Positions 29,349-38,418 of a stretch of DNA of 64,000 nt are shown here, one piece after another. Below the pieces are notes generated by a model. The model was not told the DNA's origin. It searched no databases and was given only the letters and a program-made list of their open reading frames with translations. The stretch is from the IMG/VR virus record IMGVR_UViG_3300043449_002510, positions 60,149 to 124,148 of that record; one strand, 5' to 3'. How positions within the stretch are numbered: position 1 is the first letter of the stretch; every line of letters begins with the position of its first letter. The DNA is from a virus. Made by a program: the position numbers and the translations under genes.

Positions 29349-30397
29349 AAATCATCAAGTATATCTTTTTTAATTAATTTTTTATTATCGCCAATTTCTT
29401 CAACTACATTTCTATGTTTAGGGCAACCTTCGTAGTAAATTTCTTCTATTGATTCACCCTCTTTTAAAGTCGGAACTTCTTCCTTCTTTAAATAAGATTT
29501 AATTATTTTTCCATCCTTTTTAACTGCGTAATAATAGAAACTCCATTTCATAGGACATCCCCATTTTACGGTTCCATCTTTTTTTAATTCTCCCGGTTTT
29601 GAATTAAAACCACAAAGTAATTTTCCTTTAAATTCACCATTACTTGGCATAGGTTGATCTGCGGCAAAGTTTGAATAAGCATGTTTTGAAGAAAAAGAAT
29701 CGAGCTGTTTTTGTATTGATTCCAAATAATACTCAAAACCTTTTAAAGCGTCTTCTTCAAAAGTAACTGGCAACATTGGGTCATCTGGGAACTGAAGAAA
29801 AATAAATCTGACTTCAGGTTTTAACTCTGGCCATATTTTCTTACAAGCTAAACTATAAATTAAACCTTGAAGATTTGATTCAATGTCTTCTCCCTCAAAT
29901 TTCTTTTTAGAAGATTTAAAATCATCGATAATAATTTTATTTCCTTTTATAAAAGGTTTATCAATGAATCCTTTTATATAGTAATATGGAGATTCGTTTA
30001 GAATGTTGAATTCATATTCTGGTTTTACAAGCTTGCCGCCTTTAACAAAAAAATCACTATTCAAACCAACCATGATCATTTTATCAATATGGTCAAAAAG
30101 TTGATCAGTATATCTTAATTTATAAAAAGAAATATATTTACGAACTAATCTTTCTACGCTCTTTCTACCCTTAATTGACTTAGCCTTGATTATGTCTTTA
30201 TATTTTTGTTTATGTTTTGGATTAAGCAATAATTCAAAAATATTATGACAAACAGAACCTTTGAGAGCCCCATCGTTGGTAGGCTCAGGTACTTTAAGAA
30301 TATATTTTGAATAATAAAGCCAACTACAATTTTCAAAAGTTTTAATTCTGGAAGCAGATATCGGAGTTGTTTCTAGTTTTGGTAATGATTCTTCCAT
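29345..30397 (-). CDS. Cas4/RecB-like PD-(D/E)XK nuclease, possible Fe-S protein
   Basis: A 350-residue nuclease. The N-terminus (TPISASRIKTFENCSWLYYSKYIL) is the typical SAS-L-F--C--YYYKY start of RecB/Cas4 nucleases, followed by GSVCHNIFELLL. The active-site core is GFIDKPFIKGNKIIIDDFKSSKK (Asp in GFID, then D-x-K). One Cys near residue 24 and three C-terminal Cys (LLCGF, WGCPM, EGCPK) have the one-plus-three arrangement seen in iron-sulfur AddB/Cas4 nucleases. Next to primase and helicase genes it probably trims or resects DNA. Its 3' end overlaps the + flavodoxin-like gene by 4 bases. Confidence 0.8.
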   Translation of the reverse strand: MEESLPKLETTPISASRIKTFENCSWLYYSKYILKVPEPTNDGALKGSVCHNIFELLLNPKHKQKYKDIIKAKSIKGRKSVERLVRKYISFYKLRYTDQLFDHIDKMIMVGLNSDFFVKGGKLVKPEYEFNILNESPYYYIKGFIDKPFIKGNKIIIDDFKSSKKKFEGEDIESNLQGLIYSLACKKIWPELKPEVRFIFLQFPDDPMLPVTFEEDALKGFEYYLESIQKQLDSFSSKHAYSNFAADQPMPSNGEFKGKLLCGFNSKPGELKKDGTVKWGCPMKWSFYYYAVKKDGKIIKSYLKKEEVPTLKEGESIEEIYYEGCPKHRNVVEEIGDNKKLIKKDILDDF

Positions 30398-30398
30398 T

Positions 30399-31310
30399 TT
30401 AATTTAAAAGTTTATTTTCTAAGCAAAAATTTTTAAATGATTCTCTGTCTTTAATGAGCATGTCATTTAAATCATTTTCTGGTGGAGTAACAATTTCTAT
30501 TTGAGAATCATCAAAGTGACTCAAAAGCTCTTTCTTTATTTCTCCAGCGGCCTTATTGCCAACAAAATTATTATCATAATCGTTATTAAGAATAATTTTA
30601 ACATTATTAATATCACTTTTTAAGAGGTAACAGATTATTTTTGGACTTATGCTTACTCCAAAAAGAACGATTACATTTTTAACTCCTACTTCTATTAGAC
30701 TAAGAGCGTCACCGGGAGATTCTACGAGAATAGCACTTTTTTTGTTTTGAATCTCTTTAAATCCAAAGTTTGGGAACAGCCAATTTGATTTATTTCCTAA
30801 ATGCTTCCAGCGAATATTATTTTTATTAATAGCTCTACCAGTAAAACCTATAATATCTCCTTTTTCATCAAAGATCGGAAAAACGTATCTACCCTTCATT
30901 CTCCCATTATCAGCTATTCCACCCTTAAACTGCTCAAGAGTAAAAGGGCTTATGCCCCTAGCCTGCCAATAAGAATGATCTTTAATTAATTTATTAATTA
31001 ATATTTTATCGAATTTTTTAACATCTATTAGCCCTATTTCCTGGTTTGAGCTATTTGTGGGTATGGAAAGACCTCCTAAATGCTGTTTTACGCTATCAAG
31101 AGATGACAAATTAAGCGTTTTCTGTATCAGTTGGGGTAATTTACCCCCTACGCGCTCAGAAAAGTCGTACCATTCACCTGTAGACTTTTTTATACATAGA
31201 GAAGTTGGGTTATCAGAAGGCCTATAAATAGGCTTGGTTCTCCAAGAATCTCCAAAGTCTTTTAAATCAGAATAACCTATATTATTTAATATAATTAAAA
31301 TTTCATTCAT
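30399..31310 (-). CDS. DnaG-type DNA primase with TOPRIM domain
   Basis: A 303-residue, short primase. The N-terminal part (YRPSDNPTSLCI, GEWYDFSERVGG) matches the CHC2 zinc-domain fold of DnaG in shape but lacks the Cys/His ligands. RMKGRYVFPIFDEKGDIIGFTGRAI is the conserved RNA polymerase basic region. The TOPRIM core has Glu197 in LVESPGDALSL and the D-x-D of NNDYDNN. There is no C-terminal helicase-binding domain of normal length. It overlaps the helicase gene by 4 bases, forming a primase-helicase pair. Confidence 0.9.
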   Translation of the reverse strand: MNEILIILNNIGYSDLKDFGDSWRTKPIYRPSDNPTSLCIKKSTGEWYDFSERVGGKLPQLIQKTLNLSSLDSVKQHLGGLSIPTNSSNQEIGLIDVKKFDKILINKLIKDHSYWQARGISPFTLEQFKGGIADNGRMKGRYVFPIFDEKGDIIGFTGRAINKNNIRWKHLGNKSNWLFPNFGFKEIQNKKSAILVESPGDALSLIEVGVKNVIVLFGVSISPKIICYLLKSDINNVKIILNNDYDNNFVGNKAAGEIKKELLSHFDDSQIEIVTPPENDLNDMLIKDRESFKNFCLENKLLN

Positions 31311-32791
31311 AGGGTTTCAGATTCAACTGTTGCCTGTTGGTCTTGAACTAAAAATTGACTGTTTTGACGATTAATTGAATCAACCAATGATCCTCTTTCT
31401 TCGACTTTAAAATTACGAATCTCAAAATTAATAAAATTCTTAACGTATTTAACCTTACCGTCTGGGAACTGCCTTCTAATAAGATCTTGGTGACCAGCCG
31501 CATCTCTACCCTGAAAACGAGCCACAAGCTCAATTAGTTTGTGTGTTCCGCTCTCTGGAGTGTCTAGAGTAATCTCTTCAGCAACTCTCCTTCTCAGGAG
31601 ACCAACGTAAGTTGCATACCAAGTAATTCGATCAGAGATACCGATAGAACTTTCATCATCAACGATTTCGGAAACATCCCTATTGGTAACGATGCCACTT
31701 CTATTATTTTGGACGGCAGTAATAATTGGAGTATCAAGCTCTTCAGCCAACTTTTTAAGAGAATCAACTTTTTCGCCCATGAGCTGATATTCTTGCTGAT
31801 TACCACTAAGCTTATCAATTGCTTTAATGTAATCAAATACAATCATGCATTTATTTCCTCTGCCTACTTCCCTCAAATACCATCTTCTGGCCATCGACAT
31901 AATTTCGTCTATCTTCTTGTTGCCAATAAAGTGGTGAGTAACATTATAATTATTTTTAATATCTTTTAATACGCCTCTGACCTTGGTAACCATTTCCTGG
32001 TTCTTTCTCCAATTGCCAGTTTCAATATACCAGAGTGGAACACTAGTCTTTGCAGCGATTGCTCTAAACTTAGTTTCTTCAGTTGACATTTCTGTATCAA
32101 GATACAAAACTTTCATCTTATGAATCTTACTCATTTCCGATGCGACTTCGTTAAGAAATGTAGATTTACCGCTTTTAGCTCTTGAAGCAATAATATAAAG
32201 ATTTCTTCTTCTGAAGCCTCCATACAATCTGTTAAACTCTGGGAATGGGGTAGCATAGCCAATTTCTTCTTGGGGATTATTTCCTCTTTCTTCTGCGAGA
32301 TCTAAAAGGTCTTCAAAAAGGTTTTGATTGCCTTGTTCAATTGAAAAAGAATTAATTTTATCTCCGTAAATTGCATCAATTTCAGAAACCGTTTTATCTA
32401 AAGATTGATTTACAGATTTATTGATGTGATCTTTGATTTCGTCACAAGTACTTTCGACTTCTCTCAAGGCTCTTAATTTGACAAGCTCTTGACAAGCCTT
32501 AATTGTGGCATCCTTTGTAATCGGAGCAAAGGAAATGCTATCAATATAATCAAAAATATTAATATTATCTTTAAAAGATATACCAAGATTTTTAATTTTT
32601 TGCGCAAGAATGACTTTGTCTATCTTTTCCTTTTGAAGATAAGAAGAGATTATGCAGCTATAAATTGTGGAATGAGGTTGAGCAACAAAATCCGATGCAG
32701 AAACAAATCCCTCTATTTCAGAAATTGCTTCCTGATTTTGGATTAGTCCACCAAGAACATGTTTTTCAATTTGAAGAGAATGAAGAGGCAT
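31307..32791 (-). CDS. DnaB-like replicative helicase
   Basis: A 494-residue protein with the DnaB domain order. The N-terminal helical domain (LEKHVLGGLIQNQEAI-like start) is followed by a RecA-fold motor with Walker A ASRAKSGKST (Lys209), MKVLYLDTEM for the H1a region, MIVFDYIKAI for Walker B and ITAVQNNRSG for H3. The C-terminus has the arginine-rich DnaB element (ELVARFQGRDAAG). It is about the normal length. It is first in a helicase-primase-nuclease operon driven by a promoter directly in front of the ATG. Confidence 0.93.
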   Translation of the reverse strand: MPLHSLQIEKHVLGGLIQNQEAISEIEGFVSASDFVAQPHSTIYSCIISSYLQKEKIDKVILAQKIKNLGISFKDNINIFDYIDSISFAPITKDATIKACQELVKLRALREVESTCDEIKDHINKSVNQSLDKTVSEIDAIYGDKINSFSIEQGNQNLFEDLLDLAEERGNNPQEEIGYATPFPEFNRLYGGFRRRNLYIIASRAKSGKSTFLNEVASEMSKIHKMKVLYLDTEMSTEETKFRAIAAKTSVPLWYIETGNWRKNQEMVTKVRGVLKDIKNNYNVTHHFIGNKKIDEIMSMARRWYLREVGRGNKCMIVFDYIKAIDKLSGNQQEYQLMGEKVDSLKKLAEELDTPIITAVQNNRSGIVTNRDVSEIVDDESSIGISDRITWYATYVGLLRRRVAEEITLDTPESGTHKLIELVARFQGRDAAGHQDLIRRQFPDGKVKYVKNFINFEIRNFKVEERGSLVDSINRQNSQFLVQDQQATVESETL

Positions 32792-32799
32792 ATTGTATT

Positions 32800-32828
32800 A
32801 TTATGCCAGTTTTTCTGCTGAAAGTCAA
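32800..32828 (-). promoter_or_regulatory. Sigma-70-like promoter of the helicase-primase operon
   Basis: Minus-strand TTGACT, 17 bases, CATAAT; the -10 ends 8 bases before the ATG at 32791. The -35 box overlaps the stop codon of the preceding gene. Confidence 0.6.
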
Positions 32829-33109
32829 GAATCTTGTCCGTTTAAGCCTTCTGGATCTTCTCCAACTGCCTTTTCAATATCATGCCTAGCATTTTCTATA
32901 TTTATATCTCCAAGAGCAATCGCCCAATCCGTTATGTATTTTTGTAAAGCTAAACAATGAGCAGGAGAATCAAAAGTCATCGCGTGTTCTGGGGAGCCGG
33001 ATTCTGAATTAAAATAAAATATAATAAAACCACCAGCAGTATGTTCTATCAACTGATTTAATAAATGATTTGGCACACCACCGTGATTTTTATTTTTTTG
33101 ATTTGCCAT
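32825..33109 (-). CDS. Small protein of unknown function (94 residues)
   Basis: A 94-residue soluble protein (GGVPNHLLNQLIEHTAGGF, then a beta hairpin and an acidic tail). No motif was recognised. It follows the recombination genes and is preceded on its own strand by GTGTAA 12 bases before the ATG, so it may have its own transcript. It lies between the RecA/nuclease genes and the helicase. Confidence 0.6.
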   Translation of the reverse strand: MANQKNKNHGGVPNHLLNQLIEHTAGGFIIFYFNSESGSPEHAMTFDSPAHCLALQKYITDWAIALGDINIENARHDIEKAVGEDPEGLNGQDS

Positions 33110-33135
33110 CTTAAAATTTATTACACATTTTATTT

Positions 33136-33552
33136 TTAAAGTTTTAAATCAAATTTTTCTAAGAAGAATTCTTTATTTAATTTTGGAACCTCGTCTTCCA
33201 TTATTTCAATTAATTTAAAATTATTCTTTTCTAACCATTTTATTTTTTTAAAATCATTTTTGATTCCTTTTAAATAATTGGCTGGATTTCCATTATGAAA
33301 AAATGAATTGAAAGATTCGTGCTGCTTGCCATGAACTTCGATTGCTATTTTTAAAGTAGCGTTTAAAATGTCTACTTTAAGAAGAGTTCCAAAGCAGGGG
33401 AACTCTTCATAAACAATTTGACTTTGCCAAAATGGTCTTAGAAACTGTTTTGTTAAAAATTGTACATTTGAACGAGACTTTTTGTCCCAATCAATTATAT
33501 AATTAGAAACATTCCTGTTTACTAATCTTCCATTTATATCAAATAATCTCAT
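33136..33552 (-). CDS. Small PD-(D/E)XK-type endonuclease
   Basis: A 138-residue protein. LLKVDILNATLKIAIEVHGKQHE is a restriction-endonuclease-fold active site (D, then E-V-x-G in the place of E-x-K, as in Vsr/DUF559-like and related phage nucleases), followed by a helix and LEKNNFKLIEIMEDEV. It overlaps the RecA gene by 4 bases, so it is probably co-expressed for recombination or repair of DNA ends or mismatches. Subfamily uncertain. Confidence 0.7.
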   Translation of the reverse strand: MRLFDINGRLVNRNVSNYIIDWDKKSRSNVQFLTKQFLRPFWQSQIVYEEFPCFGTLLKVDILNATLKIAIEVHGKQHESFNSFFHNGNPANYLKGIKNDFKKIKWLEKNNFKLIEIMEDEVPKLNKEFFLEKFDLKL

Positions 33553-34682
33553 TTTGAGAGAGCTTCTTTAAATTTATTAAAGAAATACTTGGTTACATTT
33601 TGATTTTCTTCAAGATAAGATCTGAGATTGTCCATGCCTTGATGCTGCTGCTGAATTTCAACTCCAGCTTCTTTAGCTTCTTTAAGAATGGATTCATTAA
33701 AACTGAGCCATGGACCTTTCTTAATAATCATCTCCCACATGAGAAGCATGTCACAAATCTCGTACTCAACCCAAATACTGTTACCACCAGTTCTTCCATG
33801 TTTAACTGGATATTTAATTTTAACCATTTCATTTTCTTTATCGCTTTTCTTGATGGTTACGGAAACCCAATGACCAATAATTTTATTTTTATCTGGGTCA
33901 GGCTTTTCATTTGGCTTTTCAAGAATATTGTCACCATTATAACGGGGCTCAAATTCAAGAATATAATTAGCAAAATGTACTAATCCATAACCGCCACCGC
34001 CAGATGTTAAACGAGGTGGTTCTTTCGAATAAGGATCAAGCTTGATAGGGGAACTCATTTGAGAAATGCAAATGCAAACACATCCATATTTATGGATTGG
34101 TAAAGAAAGTCTCTGCAAAAATCTCTTCATTAGACCTTGGGGTCCAGCAACTTTTTCAGAACCAAGCTCCTTTTTTTCGTCAGCTTTGAGTCTTAAACCA
34201 TCAACGGAATCAATGATGATACAAAGCTTTTCCCCCTTTTCGTAACAAGTTTTAATAAGAGATTCAATCATAGAACAAATTGCTTCCATGATATTTGACT
34301 CAAGAACAAAACAGGTTCCAAAATCCCATTCCTCAGCAGAAAAAACAAATTTTAATCCTGATCTGCTTTTTACATTTTCAGAAAGTCTTCCTTCGGCTTT
34401 GACGAGAAGACCTCTGTGTTTTGGGTCAAGTTCCAAGAAGTTTTTCATTACAAGGAGTGACTCTGAGCTTTTTCCAGCGCCAGTATATCCACAAAATCTA
34501 TGAACACCTTCGCTAAGTGAAACTTGTTGGTCAAGAATTAGAGATCCAGTTGAAACTTTTACCGGATTATCTTCTACGAAGTTGTAGTGGTCATCCTTGT
34601 ATCCAGAGAGGAGTGAAGAAAGCAAGTTCTTTGTCTCTTCACCCGAATTTTTAACATCATCTGTATTTTTATTTTTAGCCAT
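33549..34682 (-). CDS. RecA/UvsX-like recombinase
   Basis: A 377-residue RecA-fold ATPase. Walker A is GYTGAGKSS (residues 65-73), Walker B is LCIIIDSVDGL, and CICISQMSSP precedes a TSGGGG-like loop (PRLTSGGGGYG), matching the RecA L2 region. The N-terminus is long and polar, and the C-terminus has a helical tail. Length and motif order fit bacterial RecA or phage UvsX. It lies downstream of the gene at 34685 with a 2-base gap and upstream of the small nuclease; it should catalyse strand exchange. Confidence 0.88.
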   Translation of the reverse strand: MAKNKNTDDVKNSGEETKNLLSSLLSGYKDDHYNFVEDNPVKVSTGSLILDQQVSLSEGVHRFCGYTGAGKSSESLLVMKNFLELDPKHRGLLVKAEGRLSENVKSRSGLKFVFSAEEWDFGTCFVLESNIMEAICSMIESLIKTCYEKGEKLCIIIDSVDGLRLKADEKKELGSEKVAGPQGLMKRFLQRLSLPIHKYGCVCICISQMSSPIKLDPYSKEPPRLTSGGGGYGLVHFANYILEFEPRYNGDNILEKPNEKPDPDKNKIIGHWVSVTIKKSDKENEMVKIKYPVKHGRTGGNSIWVEYEICDMLLMWEMIIKKGPWLSFNESILKEAKEAGVEIQQQHQGMDNLRSYLEENQNVTKYFFNKFKEALSK

Positions 34683-34684
34683 AA

Positions 34685-35074
34685 TTATTTAAATAAATTT
34701 AAAAAGTCTTTTAACGATTTTGGTTTTTTTACTATTTGTGCGTCTTCCCCCACTTTGTATTCTTCCATTTTGATATTACTTTGTTGTGGAGATAGATTGT
34801 TTTTTGTCTTTTGATATTCAAAAAGCTGGTCAGAAAGATAATTCTTGCCGTCTTTGGTGAGAAAGAAAGCGAGGGTTGAAACTTTATAATTTGAGGGTGG
34901 AGAAAGCCATTCAAGAAATTCTATACCATAAACTCCAATGAGCTTATTAAGCATTTTCATTTCGCGAGGCCAGAAGTTCTTATTACAAAAGAACTCGACA
35001 TTGACAAATTTTTTAATTAAAATTTGATTTTTGCTAAGTTTTCTAGCTTTTTTAGGTTTGGATTCCAACTTCAT
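34685..35074 (-). CDS. Small basic protein of the recombination operon
   Basis: A 129-residue protein with a strongly basic N-terminus (KLESKPKKARKLSKNQ), a globular middle and a C-terminal KKPKSLKDFLNLF helix. No family was recognised. It is first in the operon with RecA, has its own promoter, and may be a recombination mediator. It overlaps the gmd 3' end by 23 bases. Confidence 0.6.
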   Translation of the reverse strand: MKLESKPKKARKLSKNQILIKKFVNVEFFCNKNFWPREMKMLNKLIGVYGIEFLEWLSPPSNYKVSTLAFFLTKDGKNYLSDQLFEYQKTKNNLSPQQSNIKMEEYKVGEDAQIVKKPKSLKDFLNLFK

Positions 35075-36119
35075 TAAGGCATGATTCTACCATACATTTT
35101 ACTAAGTTGTCAAACGAAATCTCAGGTTTCCAATTTAGCTCCTGTCTGGCAGGAGTAGAATCTCCAAGAAGTAAATCCACTTCTGCTGGCCTATAAAATT
35201 TGGGATTAATTTTTACTAAAATAGAACTTTTTAAATTAAATTTTTCAACAGTCTCTTTTGTTGCAGAATATTCTTCGCTAACGCCATTACCATGCCAAAC
35301 ACCTTTTAATCCAGCGTATTCAAAAGCTTTTTCTACAAACTCTCTAATACTATGAGTTTCATTAGAAGAAAGGATGTATTCTTTAGGTTTTTCTTGGTTC
35401 ATCATTAACCAAATACCTTTAATAAAATCTTTCGCGTGAGACCAATCCCTTTTTGAATCAAGATTTCCGAGTTCAAGGGCTTGAAAAGTTTCTTGATTTA
35501 AAATAGATTTTTTAATTCTTGCTACATTTTTTGTTATTTTTTGAGTAACAAACTCTTCTCCTCTTCTTTCGCTCTCATGATTGTAAAGAATAGAGTGGAT
35601 AGCGTATAGTCCATATGAATCTCTGTAAACTTTAGTTATGTGTCTGGCGGCAGCTTTTGCTGCTCCATATGGAGAACGCGGCCTAATTGGATGGTTTAAA
35701 TCTTGAGGGGAATAAACAACATCCCCCATTTCTTCAGAACTTCCTGCACTATAAAAACGACACTGAGGAGCCAGTTTTCTTATTGCTTCAAGACATCGCA
35801 ACACTCCCATTGCAACACAATCAAATGTTTGCTCCGGAATTTGCCAACTTGCCCCCACAAAAGATTGCGCTCCGAAATTAATAAAATAATCGGGTTTAAT
35901 TTCTCTTACTATATTTTCTATTGATTGAGAATCGCACAAATCTCCCGTTACGAATTTAAATTTTGAATTATTTATTGAATTCTTTAAATTAGAATAGTCT
36001 GGTTTAGCTGACCTTCTTATAAGTCCATAGATTTCATGGTTTGTATTTTCAAGCAAATAATCAACCATAAAAGATCCATCTTGTCCACTCACTCCGGTAA
36101 TTAAAACTTTTTTATTCAT
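35052..36119 (-). CDS. gmd: GDP-mannose 4,6-dehydratase
   Basis: A 355-residue short-chain dehydratase of normal length. The Rossmann loop is ITGVSGQDGSF, the catalytic YxxxK is SPYGAAKAAA, and the Gmd-specific stretch NHESERRGEEFVTQKIT follows. It converts GDP-mannose to GDP-4-keto-6-deoxymannose, the precursor of fucose, rhamnose and perosamine sugars. The next enzyme for any of these is not seen in the window, so the host or other phage genes would finish the sugar. It is the last gene of the glycan island. Confidence 0.92.
   Translation of the reverse strand: MNKKVLITGVSGQDGSFMVDYLLENTNHEIYGLIRRSAKPDYSNLKNSINNSKFKFVTGDLCDSQSIENIVREIKPDYFINFGAQSFVGASWQIPEQTFDCVAMGVLRCLEAIRKLAPQCRFYSAGSSEEMGDVVYSPQDLNHPIRPRSPYGAAKAAARHITKVYRDSYGLYAIHSILYNHESERRGEEFVTQKITKNVARIKKSILNQETFQALELGNLDSKRDWSHAKDFIKGIWLMMNQEKPKEYILSSNETHSIREFVEKAFEYAGLKGVWHGNGVSEEYSATKETVEKFNLKSSILVKINPKFYRPAEVDLLLGDSTPARQELNWKPEISFDNLVKCMVESCLNEVGIQT
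35084..35113 (-). promoter_or_regulatory. Sigma-70-like promoter of the RecA operon
   Basis: Minus-strand TTGACA, 18 bases, TAGAAT; the -10 ends 9 bases before the ATG at 35074. The site lies inside the gmd coding region. Confidence 0.5.
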
Positions 36120-36121
36120 AT

Positions 36122-37075
36122 TTAATTTCCATTATATGCTTCATTATATCTGATCAGTAGTTCTTTTAAGTATTCAAAATGAGTGTTTGGATCTAAAATG
36201 AGGCTGGCAAATTTTTTTTGTTTTTCTTTTATTTCTGGATTATATTTTATATTAAAAGACAAAATATCTTCTTCTGAACAAATAGGTAAAATGTTATTTT
36301 TTTGGATATAAGGATAATACCAATTTACTAAATTGCATAATTCAGATTTTAAATGAATTAAATAACAATTCGATGCCATTCCCCACCCTGTTCTATCCCA
36401 AGATGCAGCATTGCCATCTATGTTTAGAATATATTTATTTTCAAGCTGTTTGTTTATTGGTATATATTCCCCTTTTATTTTATCAATATCAACTCCTAAA
36501 TCCTGAAGCATTTCTTTTTTAAATGAAACAAAATTAGTAATTTTTGCAGTTACATTTGCATTTCCATAAGCTTTGTTACAAAATTTTATTCTTTGATTCA
36601 ATAGATCTTCATATAAAGCTCCGGTGTCTGATCCACAAAAGTGTATTTTATCTTTTTTTGTTTCAAATGAAGTGTCATTTTTTAAATGTTCATTTAAACT
36701 AAATATATGATAGAAAATATGTGGATCTGGTATTTGTAAGTGATTTGAATCAAATGAACAAGAGAAACAAAGTCTTGTATATTTTTCTCCTTGTTGTACA
36801 GTATCGTGAGTTGCTACTATGATTTGGCAATTTAAATTTAAATTATAATAATTGATTGTTCTATAAATCAAATCTTTTACAAAATTAAATCTTATTTCAC
36901 TTTGTTCTTGATGCGCCCTTGATATATTTATATTTTTGCCATTGATATCAAAAACTATTTCTTGAGAAGAAATTGACCAATCTTTTCTGCATCTAAGATG
37001 TTTTATGCAATTTTTTTTGAAAACTTCATTCAAACAATGATTTATAAGCTCTTCTTTAGAAAAATTTATTTCCAT
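36122..37075 (-). CDS. GT90-like O-glycosyltransferase
   Basis: A 317-residue protein. KYILNIDGNAASWDRTGWGMASNCYLIH matches the core of family GT90 (KY--DI-G---S-R------SG--V-K), which includes O-glucosyl and O-xylosyl transferases and capsule proteins. The segments FCGSDTG and SRAHQEQSEIRFNFV also fit the fold. The 5' neighbour is a GT2 enzyme 14 bases away. It may add a sugar to glycan or to Ser/Thr of a virion protein; neither is shown by the sequence. Confidence 0.7.
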   Translation of the reverse strand: MEINFSKEELINHCLNEVFKKNCIKHLRCRKDWSISSQEIVFDINGKNINISRAHQEQSEIRFNFVKDLIYRTINYYNLNLNCQIIVATHDTVQQGEKYTRLCFSCSFDSNHLQIPDPHIFYHIFSLNEHLKNDTSFETKKDKIHFCGSDTGALYEDLLNQRIKFCNKAYGNANVTAKITNFVSFKKEMLQDLGVDIDKIKGEYIPINKQLENKYILNIDGNAASWDRTGWGMASNCYLIHLKSELCNLVNWYYPYIQKNNILPICSEEDILSFNIKYNPEIKEKQKKFASLILDPNTHFEYLKELLIRYNEAYNGN

Positions 37076-37088
37076 GCTTATATTATGT

Positions 37089-37796
37089 TTAAAATTTTAT
37101 TTCAAATCTTTTTCTATTAAAAAATTCTTCATATTCTTCTGGATATATGTCTTTATATTTTGTAGATTCGTCATGCGATCTGTTTTTATCATGCACTTGA
37201 TATATTGAGACTGTCTTGTCAATATATTTAAATTCTCCAAGTGGTTTTATTAACTTTGCTAATTCCCAATCACATGCTCTTTTAGGAAAAGTAATGGGTA
37301 TTTTTTCGTATACATTGCTCTTATAAATAAATTGTCCATTATCTATTCCCCAGCCATTATTTTCTAATGGATTCCAATTTGGTTTTTTAATATCTTCTGT
37401 GAGAGTTTTTGAATCACAATAAAAATTTTTTCTATTTCCATAAGAAAGAACTATATTTTTTTCAAAACCATTTATTAAATCTTCAAACTTATTTGGCAAA
37501 TTTACAACGTCGTCATCTATTGGAGCTATAAATTCTCCGATTGAATTACATATTCCAATTGCCCTCGGAATAGAAACAGAGCCAGAATTTTTTTTTAAAT
37601 TTATTAATTTAATTTTTTCTGAAATGTAGGGCTTTACTTTTTCTTCTGTATCATCAGATGAATTATCATTTATGATTAAAAGTTCCCAATTATCGTAAGT
37701 TTGATTTTTAATCTCTAATATTCTTTCTATTAAAAAATTTGAACGGTTATAAGTGGGAAGGATTGCTGAAATTAATTTTTCTTTAATCATATTCAT
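37089..37796 (-). CDS. GT2 family glycosyltransferase
   Basis: A 235-residue GT-A enzyme. ISAILPTYNRSNFLIERI is the family 2 start, LLIINDNSSDDT carries the first Asp pair and EFIAPIDDDVVN carries the metal-binding DxD. RACDWELAKL is the later acidic region. It overlaps the deacetylase gene by 14 bases. Acceptor unknown. Confidence 0.85.
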   Translation of the reverse strand: MNMIKEKLISAILPTYNRSNFLIERILEIKNQTYDNWELLIINDNSSDDTEEKVKPYISEKIKLINLKKNSGSVSIPRAIGICNSIGEFIAPIDDDVVNLPNKFEDLINGFEKNIVLSYGNRKNFYCDSKTLTEDIKKPNWNPLENNGWGIDNGQFIYKSNVYEKIPITFPKRACDWELAKLIKPLGEFKYIDKTVSIYQVHDKNRSHDESTKYKDIYPEEYEEFFNRKRFEIKF

Positions 37797-38418
37797 TTAT
37801 AAATTTAAATTCTACGTCGTTTTCTTTTATGAACATCGCGACTCTTTCAAAAGTTTCTTCTATTCCATTTTGACAGACATTATGAGTATGACCGTGACCT
37901 ATTAAAAATAAATTATTTGACTGGGGGGCATCTTTTAAATTCCAATTATAAATTACATTTTTTATATTTGTATTTTTTTCTGCTAAACTTTTGTAATCTT
38001 CGTGAGTATAAACATGAGTATAATTTAATTCAATTAAAGCATCATATGTATTTTGGTTTATTCCCCAATGTGGACCTCTAAATACTTTTACAAAAGGTAA
38101 ATTACATTCTTTAAATTCATTTTCTGCATCTATTATTTTATTTACAGCTTCTTCTCTTGACAAATGTTTAAATTCTTCAATCGAATGAAACAATCCATGA
38201 ACTCCAAGTGTTATATTTTTATCATTTATTAAATTTTTAACTTCTTCACACCACTCTTTATTTGAAGATAGCTTATAACCAGAATGTTTTGGAGTAGTAA
38301 AAAGAGAAATTTTTATATTAGGTATTATTTCAATAAATTTTTTTATTGTTTTTAAACAGTTCTCTGGATATTTCCAATGAAAATCATCGTATTCTAAAAT
38401 AAGATTTTTCTTAATCAT
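37783..38418 (-). CDS. NodB-like polysaccharide deacetylase
   Basis: A 211-residue protein with NodB-fold landmarks: EYDDFHW (paired Asp motif 1), GVHGLFH (H-x3-H metal motif 2), VFRGPHWGIN (motif 3) and GHGHTHN (motif 5). It probably removes acetyl groups from N-acetylated sugars in the glycan made by this island. It overlaps the genes on both sides (4 and 14 bases), so it belongs to the same operon. It has no signal peptide, so it acts in the cytoplasm. Confidence 0.75.
   Translation of the reverse strand: MIKKNLILEYDDFHWKYPENCLKTIKKFIEIIPNIKISLFTTPKHSGYKLSSNKEWCEEVKNLINDKNITLGVHGLFHSIEEFKHLSREEAVNKIIDAENEFKECNLPFVKVFRGPHWGINQNTYDALIELNYTHVYTHEDYKSLAEKNTNIKNVIYNWNLKDAPQSNNLFLIGHGHTHNVCQNGIEETFERVAMFIKENDVEFKFINEYD

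Noticed and set aside
33600-33983. 127-codon + strand frame inside the RecA gene
   Set aside because: It lies wholly antisense to a clear RecA gene, has no family match and biased composition; a shadow frame.
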